A DNA stretch of 64,000 nucleotides, taken from Terripilifer ovatus. Its GTDB lineage: Bacteria; Pseudomonadota; Alphaproteobacteria; Rhizobiales; Beijerinckiaceae. Where the stretch lies: assembly GCA_029222685.1 (NCBI GenBank), contig JARHVB010000008.1:186001-250000 (forward strand), written 5' to 3'. A program made the position numbers and the translations under genes. Position 1 is the stretch's first letter. Each line of letters opens with the position of its first letter. The notes below the pieces were generated by a model. That model ran no database searches and was not told the origin of the DNA. It saw only the letters and a program-made list of their open reading frames with translations. Shown here piece after piece: positions 36,001 through 45,125 of this stretch.

Positions 36001-36094
36001 GCATTTAAAGCGAAGTGGGCACCGGTTCGCGTGAAGAAAATGCGCTCTTTAAATAAATCGAACGCGCCTTTCCGATCCAGGGATCGGAAAACGC
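36001..36094. repeat. Palindromic repeat, copy c
   Basis: Contains GCGAAGTGGGCACCGGTTCG and ends with the hairpin TTCCGATCCAGGGATCGGAA. It lies between hyuA and hyuB and may supply the ATG at 36096. Confidence 0.75.
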
Positions 36095-36110
36095 CATGGA
36101 CGGGAACGAA

Positions 36111-37859
36111 ATGAACATTCAGCCCACCCGGAACAAGCCGGAAAGCCGTGACGCCCAAGGCACCATAGACCCGATCACTCTTGAGGTGATCCGTTATGGC
36201 CTCATCTCGACCACCAATCAGATCGACGCCAACATCAAGCGCACCGCCTTCAGTCCCTATATCTACGAGTATAACGACTTCGCCGTCGGCATGACGGACA
36301 TCGACGGACGCCTCGTCGCGCAATGCACCGGCGGCATGCCGCCTTTCGTGGCGGATTCGGTGGGAACCGCAGTTCGCGACGGGCTCAAGATCTACGGGCT
36401 GGACCGTCTGCACTACGGCGACGTCGTCGTCTGCAACCATGCGGCGGTACAGGGACAGCATCTCAACAACACTGTCATGTACACGCCGATCGCCGAGCAC
36501 GCCGACGGATCAGGTCGGCTCATCGGCTTTTTCGCCATCAACGTGCACTGGATCGATATCGGCGGCACGATGAACAATTCCCACGACATCTTCATGGAGG
36601 GGCTGCAATTGCGCTCCGTCAAGATGTGGTCGAAGGGAGAGCCGATCGAGGAAGTCTATCGCATCATCGAAAACAACAGCCGGCTTCCTACCGAGCTGAT
36701 GGGCGATATCCAGGCGCAGCTCGCCGGCTGCTTCCTCGGCCGCGATCTCATTGCCAATCTCGTCGAAAAATACGGCACCGCGACGTTCGAACGCGCCATC
36801 GAGATCATCCTCGATCAGGCGGAAGCGGCCGCGCGCCAGCACATCCGCAATCTTCCCGATGGCGAATACGTTCATGAGACCTGGCTCGACAATGATGGCG
36901 TCGGCGATACGCCAATCCCCATCAAGGTGAAGGTGATCATCAAGGACGACGAGATCACTGTCGACTACACCGGCATCGCCGAACAGGCCAAAGGCTCGAT
37001 CAACTCCGGCTATCATGGCGGCGGCCTGACGACGGCGCGCGTCGCCTTCCGCTATCTCGTGGCGCCGGATGAGCCGGCGAACGAGGGATTGTTCCGTCCG
37101 CTGAAATTGATTCTGCCGATGGGCAAGATCGTCAGCGCCGACCCCACGGCCCCCATGGCGAACTATCCCATGCCGTTCCCCACCATCATCGACGCGGTGA
37201 TCAAGGCGCTGGAAAAGGCGCTTCCCGAACGGGTCACCGGCGGTCACTTCGCCACCCATTCGGGCTTTCGCCTGTTCGGCCGGCGCGCCAACGGCCGCCC
37301 TTTCAACGGCCACGACAGCGGCCACGGCGGCTGGGGCGCCTGCTATAACCACGACGGTGCCGGCCCCTTCCGCACGATGGCCCATGGCGACACACGGCTC
37401 ATCCCCATCGAACTGCAGGAACGCCTTGTGCCGTTCCGCGTCGAGTCCATTGCCTTGCGGCCGGATTCCGGCGGCGCCGGCAAGTTCCGCGGCGGTCTTG
37501 GATTTGAGAAGCGATACCGCATTCTGGAAGACTGCCAGTTGCAGACCAATCTCGACCGCACGAACCACCCGGCCTGGGGCGTTCTCGGCGGCAAGGAGGC
37601 GCGGCCTGGCAACGTTCTCGTCATCGACGAAAAGACCGGCACAAAGACGCAAAAGAACAAGGCGCACGGCGAACCAATCGCCGCCGGCAGCATCGTCATT
37701 CTCGAAACCGGCGGCGGCGGCGGCTACGGCCCGCCAGCCGAACGGGATGTGGCACTCGTTCAGAGAGATCTGGACGAAGGTTACATCACGGCCGAAGGCG
37801 CCAAGAAAGATTATGGCGTCACGGTCGACGACAAGGGACGCGTGACCCGCGGGGCATAA
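36111..37859 (+). CDS. hyuB: Hydantoinase/oxoprolinase subunit B
   Basis: The 582-residue protein starts its conserved part with DPITLEVIRYGLIST and ends with ETGGGGGYGPP, both HyuB hallmarks. It is the partner of subunit A upstream; in acetone carboxylase-like and hydantoinase enzymes B carries the metal site. I prefer the ATG at 36111, preceded by GGGA, over 36096, whose ATG falls at the edge of a repeat. The gene is followed by an ABC importer, so uptake and ring opening are probably coupled. Confidence 0.85.
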   Translation: MNIQPTRNKPESRDAQGTIDPITLEVIRYGLISTTNQIDANIKRTAFSPYIYEYNDFAVGMTDIDGRLVAQCTGGMPPFVADSVGTAVRDGLKIYGLDRLHYGDVVVCNHAAVQGQHLNNTVMYTPIAEHADGSGRLIGFFAINVHWIDIGGTMNNSHDIFMEGLQLRSVKMWSKGEPIEEVYRIIENNSRLPTELMGDIQAQLAGCFLGRDLIANLVEKYGTATFERAIEIILDQAEAAARQHIRNLPDGEYVHETWLDNDGVGDTPIPIKVKVIIKDDEITVDYTGIAEQAKGSINSGYHGGGLTTARVAFRYLVAPDEPANEGLFRPLKLILPMGKIVSADPTAPMANYPMPFPTIIDAVIKALEKALPERVTGGHFATHSGFRLFGRRANGRPFNGHDSGHGGWGACYNHDGAGPFRTMAHGDTRLIPIELQERLVPFRVESIALRPDSGGAGKFRGGLGFEKRYRILEDCQLQTNLDRTNHPAWGVLGGKEARPGNVLVIDEKTGTKTQKNKAHGEPIAAGSIVILETGGGGGYGPPAERDVALVQRDLDEGYITAEGAKKDYGVTVDDKGRVTRGA

Positions 37860-37908
37860 AAGCCGCGCCGGTAACGCCGGAAAGGCAACCAGGATCGGGA
37901 GGGATCAC

Positions 37909-38979
37909 ATGCAGAAGTTCTTAACGCCAGCCGTCGCCTGCCTGACTTTGTTTATCGCCGCACAAAAAGCCGAAGCGGTGGAGCCGAACGCCGAACTCAA
38001 GGCGCTCGCCGCCGCGGCAACCAAGGAAGGCGTACTGAGCCTGAGCTGGAGCCAGTCGACGCTGGCTGGAAGCCAGGGCGCGGCGATGATGGAAACCAGC
38101 ATGAACAAGCTGTTCGGCTCGAATGTCCGCATCAGGTTTGCGCCGGGACCTGAGATGGCGCGCATCGGCAATCAGCTCGCCACCGAGTTCCAGGCCAAAC
38201 AGCCCGCCAGCACCGATATCTATCTCGGCTCGGCGGCGCAGATCGCGCCCCTCGTCAAGTTCAACATGTTCGAGCAGGCCGACTGGACCAAATACCTGCC
38301 CGGCCGGATCAAGCCGGAGTTCGTGGAAGTCGACAACCAATTCATGCGTTTCAACACCGCTCTTTCAGGCGTCACCTATAACGCCAGCCTAGCGCCATTC
38401 AAGCCGACCACGCTCGATGACTTTCTGAAGCCGGCCTGGAAGGGCAAGATCGCCTCCACGCCTTATGCGGCGAGCTTCGACGTTTTCCTTGCAGATGATG
38501 TCTGGGGCAGACAGCGCACGGTCGACTATGTCAAGAAGCTCAGCAGCCAGATCGCCGGCCTGATGCGGTGCGGCGATGCCGAGCGCATAGCAACCGGCGA
38601 GTTTCTGGCGCTGGTAATGGATTGCACGGGACAGGATGCGCTCATCTGGCAGGCCCGCGGCGCGCCGGTGGAGCAGATGGTGCCGCTCGATGCCGCGCAG
38701 GAGCGCTACTACTACCTGGCCGTGCCGAAGAACGCCAAATCCCCGAACGCGGCGAAACTGTTCATCACCTTCATGATGACAGAAGAAGGCCAGAAGATCG
38801 CCTACGACACCTGGAAGACCGATCTCCATCTGCTTCCGGGATCGCAGATCGCCAAGACCGTCGACAAATACAGCGCCCAGAACGTCAAATTCAAAGAGGT
38901 GACGATCGAATGGTGGCTGAAGCATCCTGAAATCGATGAGGGCAAGAGCGAACTCATCAAGATTCTGACGACGAGATAG
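37909..38979 (+). CDS. ABC importer substrate-binding protein
   Basis: This 356-residue protein has a signal peptide (AAQKAEA|VEP, cleavage near residue 23) and resembles the iron/organic-substrate class of periplasmic binding proteins with two lobes. AGLMRCGDAERIATGEF and AKLFITFMMTEEGQ are typical. It captures a substrate for the permease and ATPase that follow. Context suggests an organic compound rather than iron, but this is inference. Confidence 0.82.
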   Translation: MQKFLTPAVACLTLFIAAQKAEAVEPNAELKALAAAATKEGVLSLSWSQSTLAGSQGAAMMETSMNKLFGSNVRIRFAPGPEMARIGNQLATEFQAKQPASTDIYLGSAAQIAPLVKFNMFEQADWTKYLPGRIKPEFVEVDNQFMRFNTALSGVTYNASLAPFKPTTLDDFLKPAWKGKIASTPYAASFDVFLADDVWGRQRTVDYVKKLSSQIAGLMRCGDAERIATGEFLALVMDCTGQDALIWQARGAPVEQMVPLDAAQERYYYLAVPKNAKSPNAAKLFITFMMTEEGQKIAYDTWKTDLHLLPGSQIAKTVDKYSAQNVKFKEVTIEWWLKHPEIDEGKSELIKILTTR

Positions 38980-39025
38980 CGCGATACACAACGGGCAGAC
39001 CGCGCAGCGCTCAAAGGACTGGAAG

Positions 39026-40777
39026 ATGACTGCGATCACCATAGAACCGCCGAAGGTGCGGCGCCGCTTTCGCAAGTCTGAACCGCTTGCGATCGCCATG
39101 CTCGCGTGTGTGGCGGTCGTCTGTCTCGCAATCCTCGCGCTCCTCGGCGTGATCCTCTGGCTGAGCCTGGTGGAAGGGTCTCCGGGCATCGAGACCTATT
39201 CCTACTCGCTGAAGAACTTCGGCGAGATGATTACGGATCACCGCATTGCGGGCGTCCTCGTCGATACCTTGTGGTTCTCGGTCGTGAGCCTCGTGGTGGC
39301 AATGGCCTTCGGTCTTCCTGCCGCCTGGCTGGCCGAACGCACGAATATTCGCGGCAAGACGCTGCTCTATACGATGATGACCATCGGCATGATCATCCCG
39401 GGCTTCGCGGCGGCCATGGGCTGGCTCTTCCTGATGCATCCACGCATCGGCCTGCTCAATGTGCTGGCGACGCGGACATTCGGCTTTGAACAGGCCCCCT
39501 TCAATATCGCAACCGTCGTTGGCATGGGATGGGTCCAGGGGCTCAACCTGGCGCCGCTGGCTTTCATCATGACCGCCGCTGTCTTCGGTGCGATGGATCC
39601 CTCGCTCGAGGAAGCTGCGCAGATGAGCCGCGCCAATCCGCTGCGAACGATGCTGCGCGTCACCCTGCCCCTGGCTTCGCCCGGGATCATGGCAGCCGCC
39701 ATCTACATTTTCACCATCGGCTTTGCCGCCTTTGACGTGCCGGTGATCATCGGCTGGAGCAATCGCATCTTCACCTTCAGTACGTTTCTTTATCTGCTGA
39801 TCAGTCCGCAGGATGTGCTGCCGAAATACGGCGTCGCGGCAGCGCTCAGCACCATCGTCATGATTCTCGCAGCGGCACTGAGCTGGTGGTACGGACTGAT
39901 GCAGAAGCGCTCGCGACGGTTCGCGGTCGTGACAGGCAAAGCCTATCGTCCCAAGCTGCACAAGCTCGGCTGGACAGCCTATCCGGCATGGATATTCCTT
40001 GGCCTTTTCTTCTTTCTGAGCACGGTGCTGCCCATTGTCCTTTTGGCCTGGAGCTCGTCGCTGCCGTTTTTCCAGATGCCGTCTGCGATGGCCTTCAAAC
40101 TGGCGTCGTTCAATCACTATCGGGGATTGCCCTGGGATCTGGTCCTCACCGGCGTGAGCAATACGGTGATCCTGATGATCCTGACACCAACGCTGACTTT
40201 GCTCGTCAGCATTGCCTTCTCCTGGGCGGTGATCCGCTCGAAGATACCCGGCCGGGCCTTCTTTGATTTCGTTGCGTTTCTGCCGCACGCAATCCCCAGC
40301 ATCATTTTCGGCGTCGGTGCTTTGCTGGTAACCCTGTACGTGCTGCAGCGCGCCGTTCCCATCTACGGAACGATCTGGATTCTGCTTTTCGTCTTCACCA
40401 TCACGCGCATCAGCTACGCGACGCGCATGACCAACAGCGGTTTCATCCAGCTCCATACGGAGCTGGAGGAATCCGCGCAGATGAGCGGCGCGTCGATGCC
40501 CCGTGTATTCCGCCGCATTCTCGTCCCCCTCCTCTCGCCGACCTTGCTTTACGCCTGGCTCTGGATCGCGCTGCTGACCTTCCGCGAGCTGACTCTGGCC
40601 GCCATCCTCACATCCGGCGACAATACCACCTTGCCGATGGTCATCTGGGGTCTTTGGCAAGGCGGCGGGCTGGGACAGGCCTCGGCACTCGCCATGATCA
40701 TGCTCGTCGCCATGGCGCCTGTGATCGCGCTGTACTGGACGATCGCGCGGCGTACCGGCCTGATGGCTACGTCATAA
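39026..40777 (+). CDS. ABC importer permease, two-domain
   Basis: The 583-residue protein has two fused permease domains of about 280 residues. Each has an EAA loop: EEAAQMSRANPLRTM and EESAQMSGASMPRVF. About 12 membrane segments are visible. This FbpB-like form is used for iron and for 2-aminoethylphosphonate or thiamine uptake. It sits between the binding protein (46 bases) and the ATPase (19 bases), clearly one operon. Confidence 0.87.
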   Translation: MTAITIEPPKVRRRFRKSEPLAIAMLACVAVVCLAILALLGVILWLSLVEGSPGIETYSYSLKNFGEMITDHRIAGVLVDTLWFSVVSLVVAMAFGLPAAWLAERTNIRGKTLLYTMMTIGMIIPGFAAAMGWLFLMHPRIGLLNVLATRTFGFEQAPFNIATVVGMGWVQGLNLAPLAFIMTAAVFGAMDPSLEEAAQMSRANPLRTMLRVTLPLASPGIMAAAIYIFTIGFAAFDVPVIIGWSNRIFTFSTFLYLLISPQDVLPKYGVAAALSTIVMILAAALSWWYGLMQKRSRRFAVVTGKAYRPKLHKLGWTAYPAWIFLGLFFFLSTVLPIVLLAWSSSLPFFQMPSAMAFKLASFNHYRGLPWDLVLTGVSNTVILMILTPTLTLLVSIAFSWAVIRSKIPGRAFFDFVAFLPHAIPSIIFGVGALLVTLYVLQRAVPIYGTIWILLFVFTITRISYATRMTNSGFIQLHTELEESAQMSGASMPRVFRRILVPLLSPTLLYAWLWIALLTFRELTLAAILTSGDNTTLPMVIWGLWQGGGLGQASALAMIMLVAMAPVIALYWTIARRTGLMATS

Positions 40778-40796
40778 CCGGACTTCAAGGATAATC

Positions 40797-41891
40797 ATGA
40801 TCCGGATTCAAAATCTTCGCATGAGCTACCGGTCGGGCGGTGAATCTGTGCCTGCCATCCAGGATGTATCACTGGATATCGAGCCGGGACAGTTCTACAC
40901 GCTGCTCGGCCCGAGCGGGTGCGGCAAGACCACGACATTGCGTTGCGTCGCCGGGCTCGAAGAGCCCGACACCGGCGAAATTGCCGTCGGCGACAAGGTG
41001 GTTTATTCGTCGACGCAGGGAACCTGGGTGCCGCCCTATCGCCGCAACATCGGCATGGTGTTCCAGTCCTATGCGATCTGGCCGCACATGAGCGTATTCG
41101 AGAATGTCGCCTTTCCGTTGAAGAACGATCGTTCGCGCATCTCTCCCGACCAGGTGCGCAAGCGCGTGCTCGACGCGCTTGCCCTCGTCAAGCTCGATGC
41201 CTATGTGGACCGGCCCGCGCCCCATCTCAGCGGCGGCCAGCAACAACGCCTGGCACTTGCGCGCGCCCTCGTCGGCGAGCCTCGCGTCCTGCTGCTCGAC
41301 GAACCGCTTAGCAACCTCGACGCAAAACTGCGCGAGGAGATGCGCGTCGAACTGCGCGAGCTCGCCAAACGGCTGAACGTCACCACCTTGTTCGTCACCC
41401 ACGAGCAACTGGAAGCGCTGACCATGTCGGATGTGGTCGCGGTGATGAAAGACGGAAAAATCATCCAGTCCGGCACGCCGGCCGAGATCTATTCGCAACC
41501 GCGCAGCGCCTTCGTCGCCAAGTTCATCGGCCGCAGCAACATCATTCCAGGCCGCGTGATGGAAAGCTCGCGGTCGGCTGGCGAAGTCCTCGTTCATACG
41601 GATTTCGGCCGGGTCAGATGCCGGGATGGCGGCGGCGGCGATGCCGTCGTGCTCGCGGTACGGCCGGAAGATGTGGAGATCGTCCACACCGGCGAACCGG
41701 GGGCCGACAATATCTTCGAGGCCAGAGTCGAACGCTCGCTCTTCTTCGGCGAATGCGTCGAATCCTTCGTCCGCGTCGGCGACGTCTCGCTGCAACTGCG
41801 GCTGCACCCGGAGGAAGCCCCCAACGGCGGCGATGTCATACGCATCCACCTGCCGCAGAAGCGATGCCTCGCTCTGAGTGCGGACTCCTGA
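40797..41891 (+). CDS. ABC importer ATPase
   Basis: This 364-residue ATPase has Walker A GPSGCGKTTT, signature LSGGQQQR, Walker B LLLDEPLSNLD and the switch His in FVTHEQ. A TOBE domain follows in the last third. It is of the PotA/FbpC family. It powers the permease upstream. A dehydrogenase starts 37 bases later, so the operon probably continues. Confidence 0.9.
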   Translation: MIRIQNLRMSYRSGGESVPAIQDVSLDIEPGQFYTLLGPSGCGKTTTLRCVAGLEEPDTGEIAVGDKVVYSSTQGTWVPPYRRNIGMVFQSYAIWPHMSVFENVAFPLKNDRSRISPDQVRKRVLDALALVKLDAYVDRPAPHLSGGQQQRLALARALVGEPRVLLLDEPLSNLDAKLREEMRVELRELAKRLNVTTLFVTHEQLEALTMSDVVAVMKDGKIIQSGTPAEIYSQPRSAFVAKFIGRSNIIPGRVMESSRSAGEVLVHTDFGRVRCRDGGGGDAVVLAVRPEDVEIVHTGEPGADNIFEARVERSLFFGECVESFVRVGDVSLQLRLHPEEAPNGGDVIRIHLPQKRCLALSADS

Positions 41892-41928
41892 TTCGTTTCG
41901 TCGGTGCGTCGTATGGAGGGTCTGATAA

Positions 41929-43365
41929 ATGCTGGATCTGGTTGTTGTTGGGGCAGGTATCGCTGGTCTGATCGCAGGAAATCGCGCCGCCGAGCTTGGT
42001 TGCCGCGTTACCGTTCTGGAAGCCGGAACGGACCGCTACTTGTGCAACAGCCGTATCGCCACCGGCTCGCTGAACTTCGCGCATAGCAATCCCGAGCTGC
42101 CCCCTGCCCAGCTTATTGACGCCATTAATGCCGACACGGAAGGCCACGCCGACCCGGCCCTGGCTGCGGCGATTGCAGCCGTTGCGGGCCGCGGGCTGCG
42201 ATGGCTCAAGGACAATGGCGCTCAATTCGTCCGGCAGGAAATGCAGGGCAAGATGTCGTGGATGCTGGCGCCACCCCGCAGCCTCGTCCCAGGACTCGAC
42301 TGGCGCGGCCGTGGCGCCGACGTTCTGCTTGACGTACTTGCGGAGCGGTTGAAGGCGCGCGGCGGCGAGTTGATGACCGGCACCAGTGCCCAATCTCTTC
42401 TGGTGAAAGAGGGCCACGTTTGCGGTGTCTCGGCACAGACGAGCGGAAAAACAGTTTCGATCGACGCGCGCAATGTCGTGCTCGCAGACGGCGGCTTTCA
42501 GGGCAATGCCAAGATGGTGGGACGCTACATCTGCGCCCGTCCGGAGAAACTGGTTCAGCGTTCGGCAGGCACCGGCCTTGGCGACGGCATCCGCATGGCC
42601 TCTGAAATCGGCGCGAGGCTCGTCGATATGAATCGTTTCTACGGCCACCTGCTTTCCAGGGCGGCCTTCCAGAACGCCAGTCTCTGGCCCTATCCGACTC
42701 TGGACAGCATGACCAACGGCAGCATTCTTGTCGGCAGCGACGGCAATCGCCTGTTCGACGAAGGACTGGGCGGCATCACGCTTTCCAACCTGATCGCGGA
42801 GATGGATGATCCGACTTCGACCTGGATCATCTTCGATGAGGAGATCTGGACAACGACGGGATATGACGAAGTTGTGCCCGCCAATCCGCATCTGATCGAG
42901 GCGGGCGGCACGGTGATATCGGCGAAGACCATAGAGGAGCTGGCCGCGAAGGCCGGCCTTCCCGCCGGCCCCCTCGCCTCGACTGTGGCCGCCTATAACA
43001 ACGCCGTCGAATCCGGACGCGGCGATCAGCTCGTTCCGCCGCGCTCGCTGGGCCGGCGCTTTGGCGTGATCAGGAACGCCACCGAGCGCGTCCCCGTGCG
43101 TCCTGTCCGGCGCGCACCGTTTTACGCTGCGCCGCTGGCCGTCGGCATCACTTGTACGATGGGCGGCCTGGCAATCGACGTCAACGCGCGCGTGATCCGC
43201 GAAGACGGCAAGCCGATTCCAGGGCTTTACGCTGCCGGACAAACCTCCGCGGGTCTGGAAGGCGGGCCCATCGCCGGCTACATCGGCGGCCTTGCAAAAT
43301 CATATTGCACAGCACTGCTGGCGGCGGAGGCAATTGCTGCCGGGCAAGATGGGAGGCTTTCGTGA
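41929..43365 (+). CDS. FAD-dependent dehydrogenase, fumarate-reductase flavoprotein type
   Basis: This 478-residue protein starts with the FAD-binding motif VVGAGIAGLIAGNRAAELG. GLYAAGQTSAGLEGGP near the end closes the FAD site. Such enzymes oxidise or reduce C-C bonds in ketoacids, tricarballylate or steroids. The next gene overlaps the stop (GTGA), and the importer is upstream, so it likely acts on the imported compound or its ring-opened product. Confidence 0.85.
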   Translation: MLDLVVVGAGIAGLIAGNRAAELGCRVTVLEAGTDRYLCNSRIATGSLNFAHSNPELPPAQLIDAINADTEGHADPALAAAIAAVAGRGLRWLKDNGAQFVRQEMQGKMSWMLAPPRSLVPGLDWRGRGADVLLDVLAERLKARGGELMTGTSAQSLLVKEGHVCGVSAQTSGKTVSIDARNVVLADGGFQGNAKMVGRYICARPEKLVQRSAGTGLGDGIRMASEIGARLVDMNRFYGHLLSRAAFQNASLWPYPTLDSMTNGSILVGSDGNRLFDEGLGGITLSNLIAEMDDPTSTWIIFDEEIWTTTGYDEVVPANPHLIEAGGTVISAKTIEELAAKAGLPAGPLASTVAAYNNAVESGRGDQLVPPRSLGRRFGVIRNATERVPVRPVRRAPFYAAPLAVGITCTMGGLAIDVNARVIREDGKPIPGLYAAGQTSAGLEGGPIAGYIGGLAKSYCTALLAAEAIAAGQDGRLS

Positions 43366-44195
43366 GACTATGTCGATTCGCGGGCGGTTACGGCCTGATC
43401 CAGGGTGAAGACGTCATCGAGATCACGCAACATGTTCCCGCCATAGGCGAAGACATCGGCGATCCTCTTGTTCGCACCCTGCCGCATCTGCGCACGCTGA
43501 ATGCGGAAGCTCTGGCCAAAGCCAACCGCCATCGCCTCGCTGACGTCAAACTTCTCAGCCCCGTTCGCAATCCGACCAAGATCCTGGCGGCGCCCAACAA
43601 TTACCGTGACCACACCGCCGAGATGCAGAATGTCGATCCGGTGGCGAGCACGCGGATGGCGACCATGGAAGAGGCCGGCTTCTTTCTGAAGGCCACCTCC
43701 TCGCTCGTCGGACCGTCAGAGGGCGTCGTACTGCGGTTTCCGACGCGCCGGACCGACCATGAAGTCGAACTTGTCGTCGTGATCGGCGACGTCATCTCGC
43801 AGCCGGTCGAAGCCGCCCAGGCCGCGCGCTTCATCGCCGGATACAGCATCGGCCTCGACATCACCCTGCGCGGCCCGGAAGAGCGCAGCCTGCGCAAATC
43901 GATCGACACCTATACCGTTCTCGGGCCTTCGCTGGTGACACCGGATGAGGCTGGCGATGTGTCGAAGAGCCGGATGCGGCTGTCGGTCAACGGCGCGTTG
44001 CGGCAATCGGCCCTCCTGTCGGACATGGTGTTCAACGTCGAGGAGCAGATCGCCTATGCGTCGCGCTTTTACACGCTCTATCCCGGCGATCTCATCTACA
44101 CCGGCACGCCGGCCGGCGTCGGGCCGATCCGTCCCGGCGATGTCATTCATGCCGATATTTCGAAGCTCGGCGAGATCGACGTTTATGTTCGATAG
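43362..44195 (+). CDS. Fumarylacetoacetate hydrolase family protein
   Basis: The 277-residue protein starts at GTG, with GGGAGG upstream, and overlaps the previous stop by four bases. The fold is shown by PNNYRDHTAEM, DHEVELVVVIGD (metal-binding Glu) and YTGTPAGVGPI. Members hydrolyse or decarboxylate beta-diketo acids and hydratable enol acids. It is the last gene of the importer-dehydrogenase operon, consistent with the final cleavage step of a catabolic route. Confidence 0.88.
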   Translation: MRLCRFAGGYGLIQGEDVIEITQHVPAIGEDIGDPLVRTLPHLRTLNAEALAKANRHRLADVKLLSPVRNPTKILAAPNNYRDHTAEMQNVDPVASTRMATMEEAGFFLKATSSLVGPSEGVVLRFPTRRTDHEVELVVVIGDVISQPVEAAQAARFIAGYSIGLDITLRGPEERSLRKSIDTYTVLGPSLVTPDEAGDVSKSRMRLSVNGALRQSALLSDMVFNVEEQIAYASRFYTLYPGDLIYTGTPAGVGPIRPGDVIHADISKLGEIDVYVR

Positions 44196-44233
44196 GACAT
44201 TAGGAATGTGAGGCGCGCTGCAACACGCTACCA

Positions 44234-44365
44234 GACGCCCCCGTCCTTCGAGACGCGCCTTTCAGGCGCTCCTCAGGATGAGGGCTCCTGTCTGCTTGTA
44301 GAGCGTCCCCAGAAGCCCTCATCCTGAGGAGCAACGCTTGCGCTGCGTCTCGAAGGACGGGGCGT
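44234..44365. repeat. Dispersed palindromic repeat, copy 2
   Basis: Same end sequence as copy 1 (ACGCCCCCGTCCTTCGAG) with inverse at 44346-44365, and inner CCTCAGGATGAGGGCTCCTG. It precedes the flavin reductase gene. Copy 3 lies after sorB. Confidence 0.85.
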
Positions 44366-44400
44366 GTGAGGCAATCCATCCGTCAACAGGGAGAAGCAGC

Positions 44401-45018
44401 ATGCCGGTCACCAAGATCAACCAGCCGAAAGAGCGCTGGGATGAACTTTTCGCGCCGTCGTCGGCGCTGGCGATGATCACCACCATCGATGCCACGGGAA
44501 AGGTCAATGCAGCCTCCTTCGGTACCTGCACTCGGGTCTGCCACAACCCTGTCTACATCGCCTTCACCGTGGGAGCGCACAAGGACACGGCCGCGAACAT
44601 CCTTGCGACGCGCCAGTTCACCGTGAACCTGCCCAAGTTCGATCGCGCCATCCTCGAGAAAGTCTGCGTGGTCAGCCTGCCGTTTGAGCGCGGCGTCAAC
44701 GAAATCGAGCGTGCCGGCCTGACCAGCCTGCCGGCCACGCAGATCAAGCCACCGCGCATCGCCGAATGTCCCCGCCATTTCGAATGCGAGGTCGAATGGA
44801 CTCAGGAATGGACCGGCCGCCTGATGGTCTGCGGCAAGGTGGTGGCGGCCTCCGTCGACAGCGACTGCCTGCGCAAGGACGGATCGCTGATCTGGGACGT
44901 GGCGCGCCCGGCGCACTTCTGCGGGCACCCTTATGGCGCGAAATTTGTCTCAGCTTTTCAATATATTGAGGTGGATGTGCCCTATGACGGCCCCGAAGCT
45001 GCGCTGTTCAACACCTGA
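44401..45018 (+). CDS. Flavin reductase-like protein
   Basis: The 205-residue protein is of the DIM6/NTAB flavin reductase family: MITTIDATGKVNAASFG and the TVNLPKFD block bind FMN. Such proteins either supply reduced flavin to a monooxygenase or bind FMN in catalysis. The LLM gene at 28287 is the only candidate partner in the window. It starts at ATG 44401; a 63-base upstream in-frame extension overlaps the palindromic repeat and is not family-like. The gene is followed by sorA after 107 bases. Confidence 0.83.
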   Translation: MPVTKINQPKERWDELFAPSSALAMITTIDATGKVNAASFGTCTRVCHNPVYIAFTVGAHKDTAANILATRQFTVNLPKFDRAILEKVCVVSLPFERGVNEIERAGLTSLPATQIKPPRIAECPRHFECEVEWTQEWTGRLMVCGKVVAASVDSDCLRKDGSLIWDVARPAHFCGHPYGAKFVSAFQYIEVDVPYDGPEAALFNT

Positions 45019-45125
45019 GCTGGCGCGCACGCACCGCATTGCCGCCTTGAATAAAAAGATTCTGGAATTAATCCGCAAGTCGTGTGTCAATCTCTCCGTG
45101 GGGAACATGTCCTTGGGAGAGAACA

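Noticed and set aside
39011..40660. Long open frame on the minus strand opposite the ABC permease
   Set aside because: The permease frame has two EAA loops and membrane segments; the opposite frame is His/Glu/Arg-rich, low complexity and typical of high-GC antisense frames.
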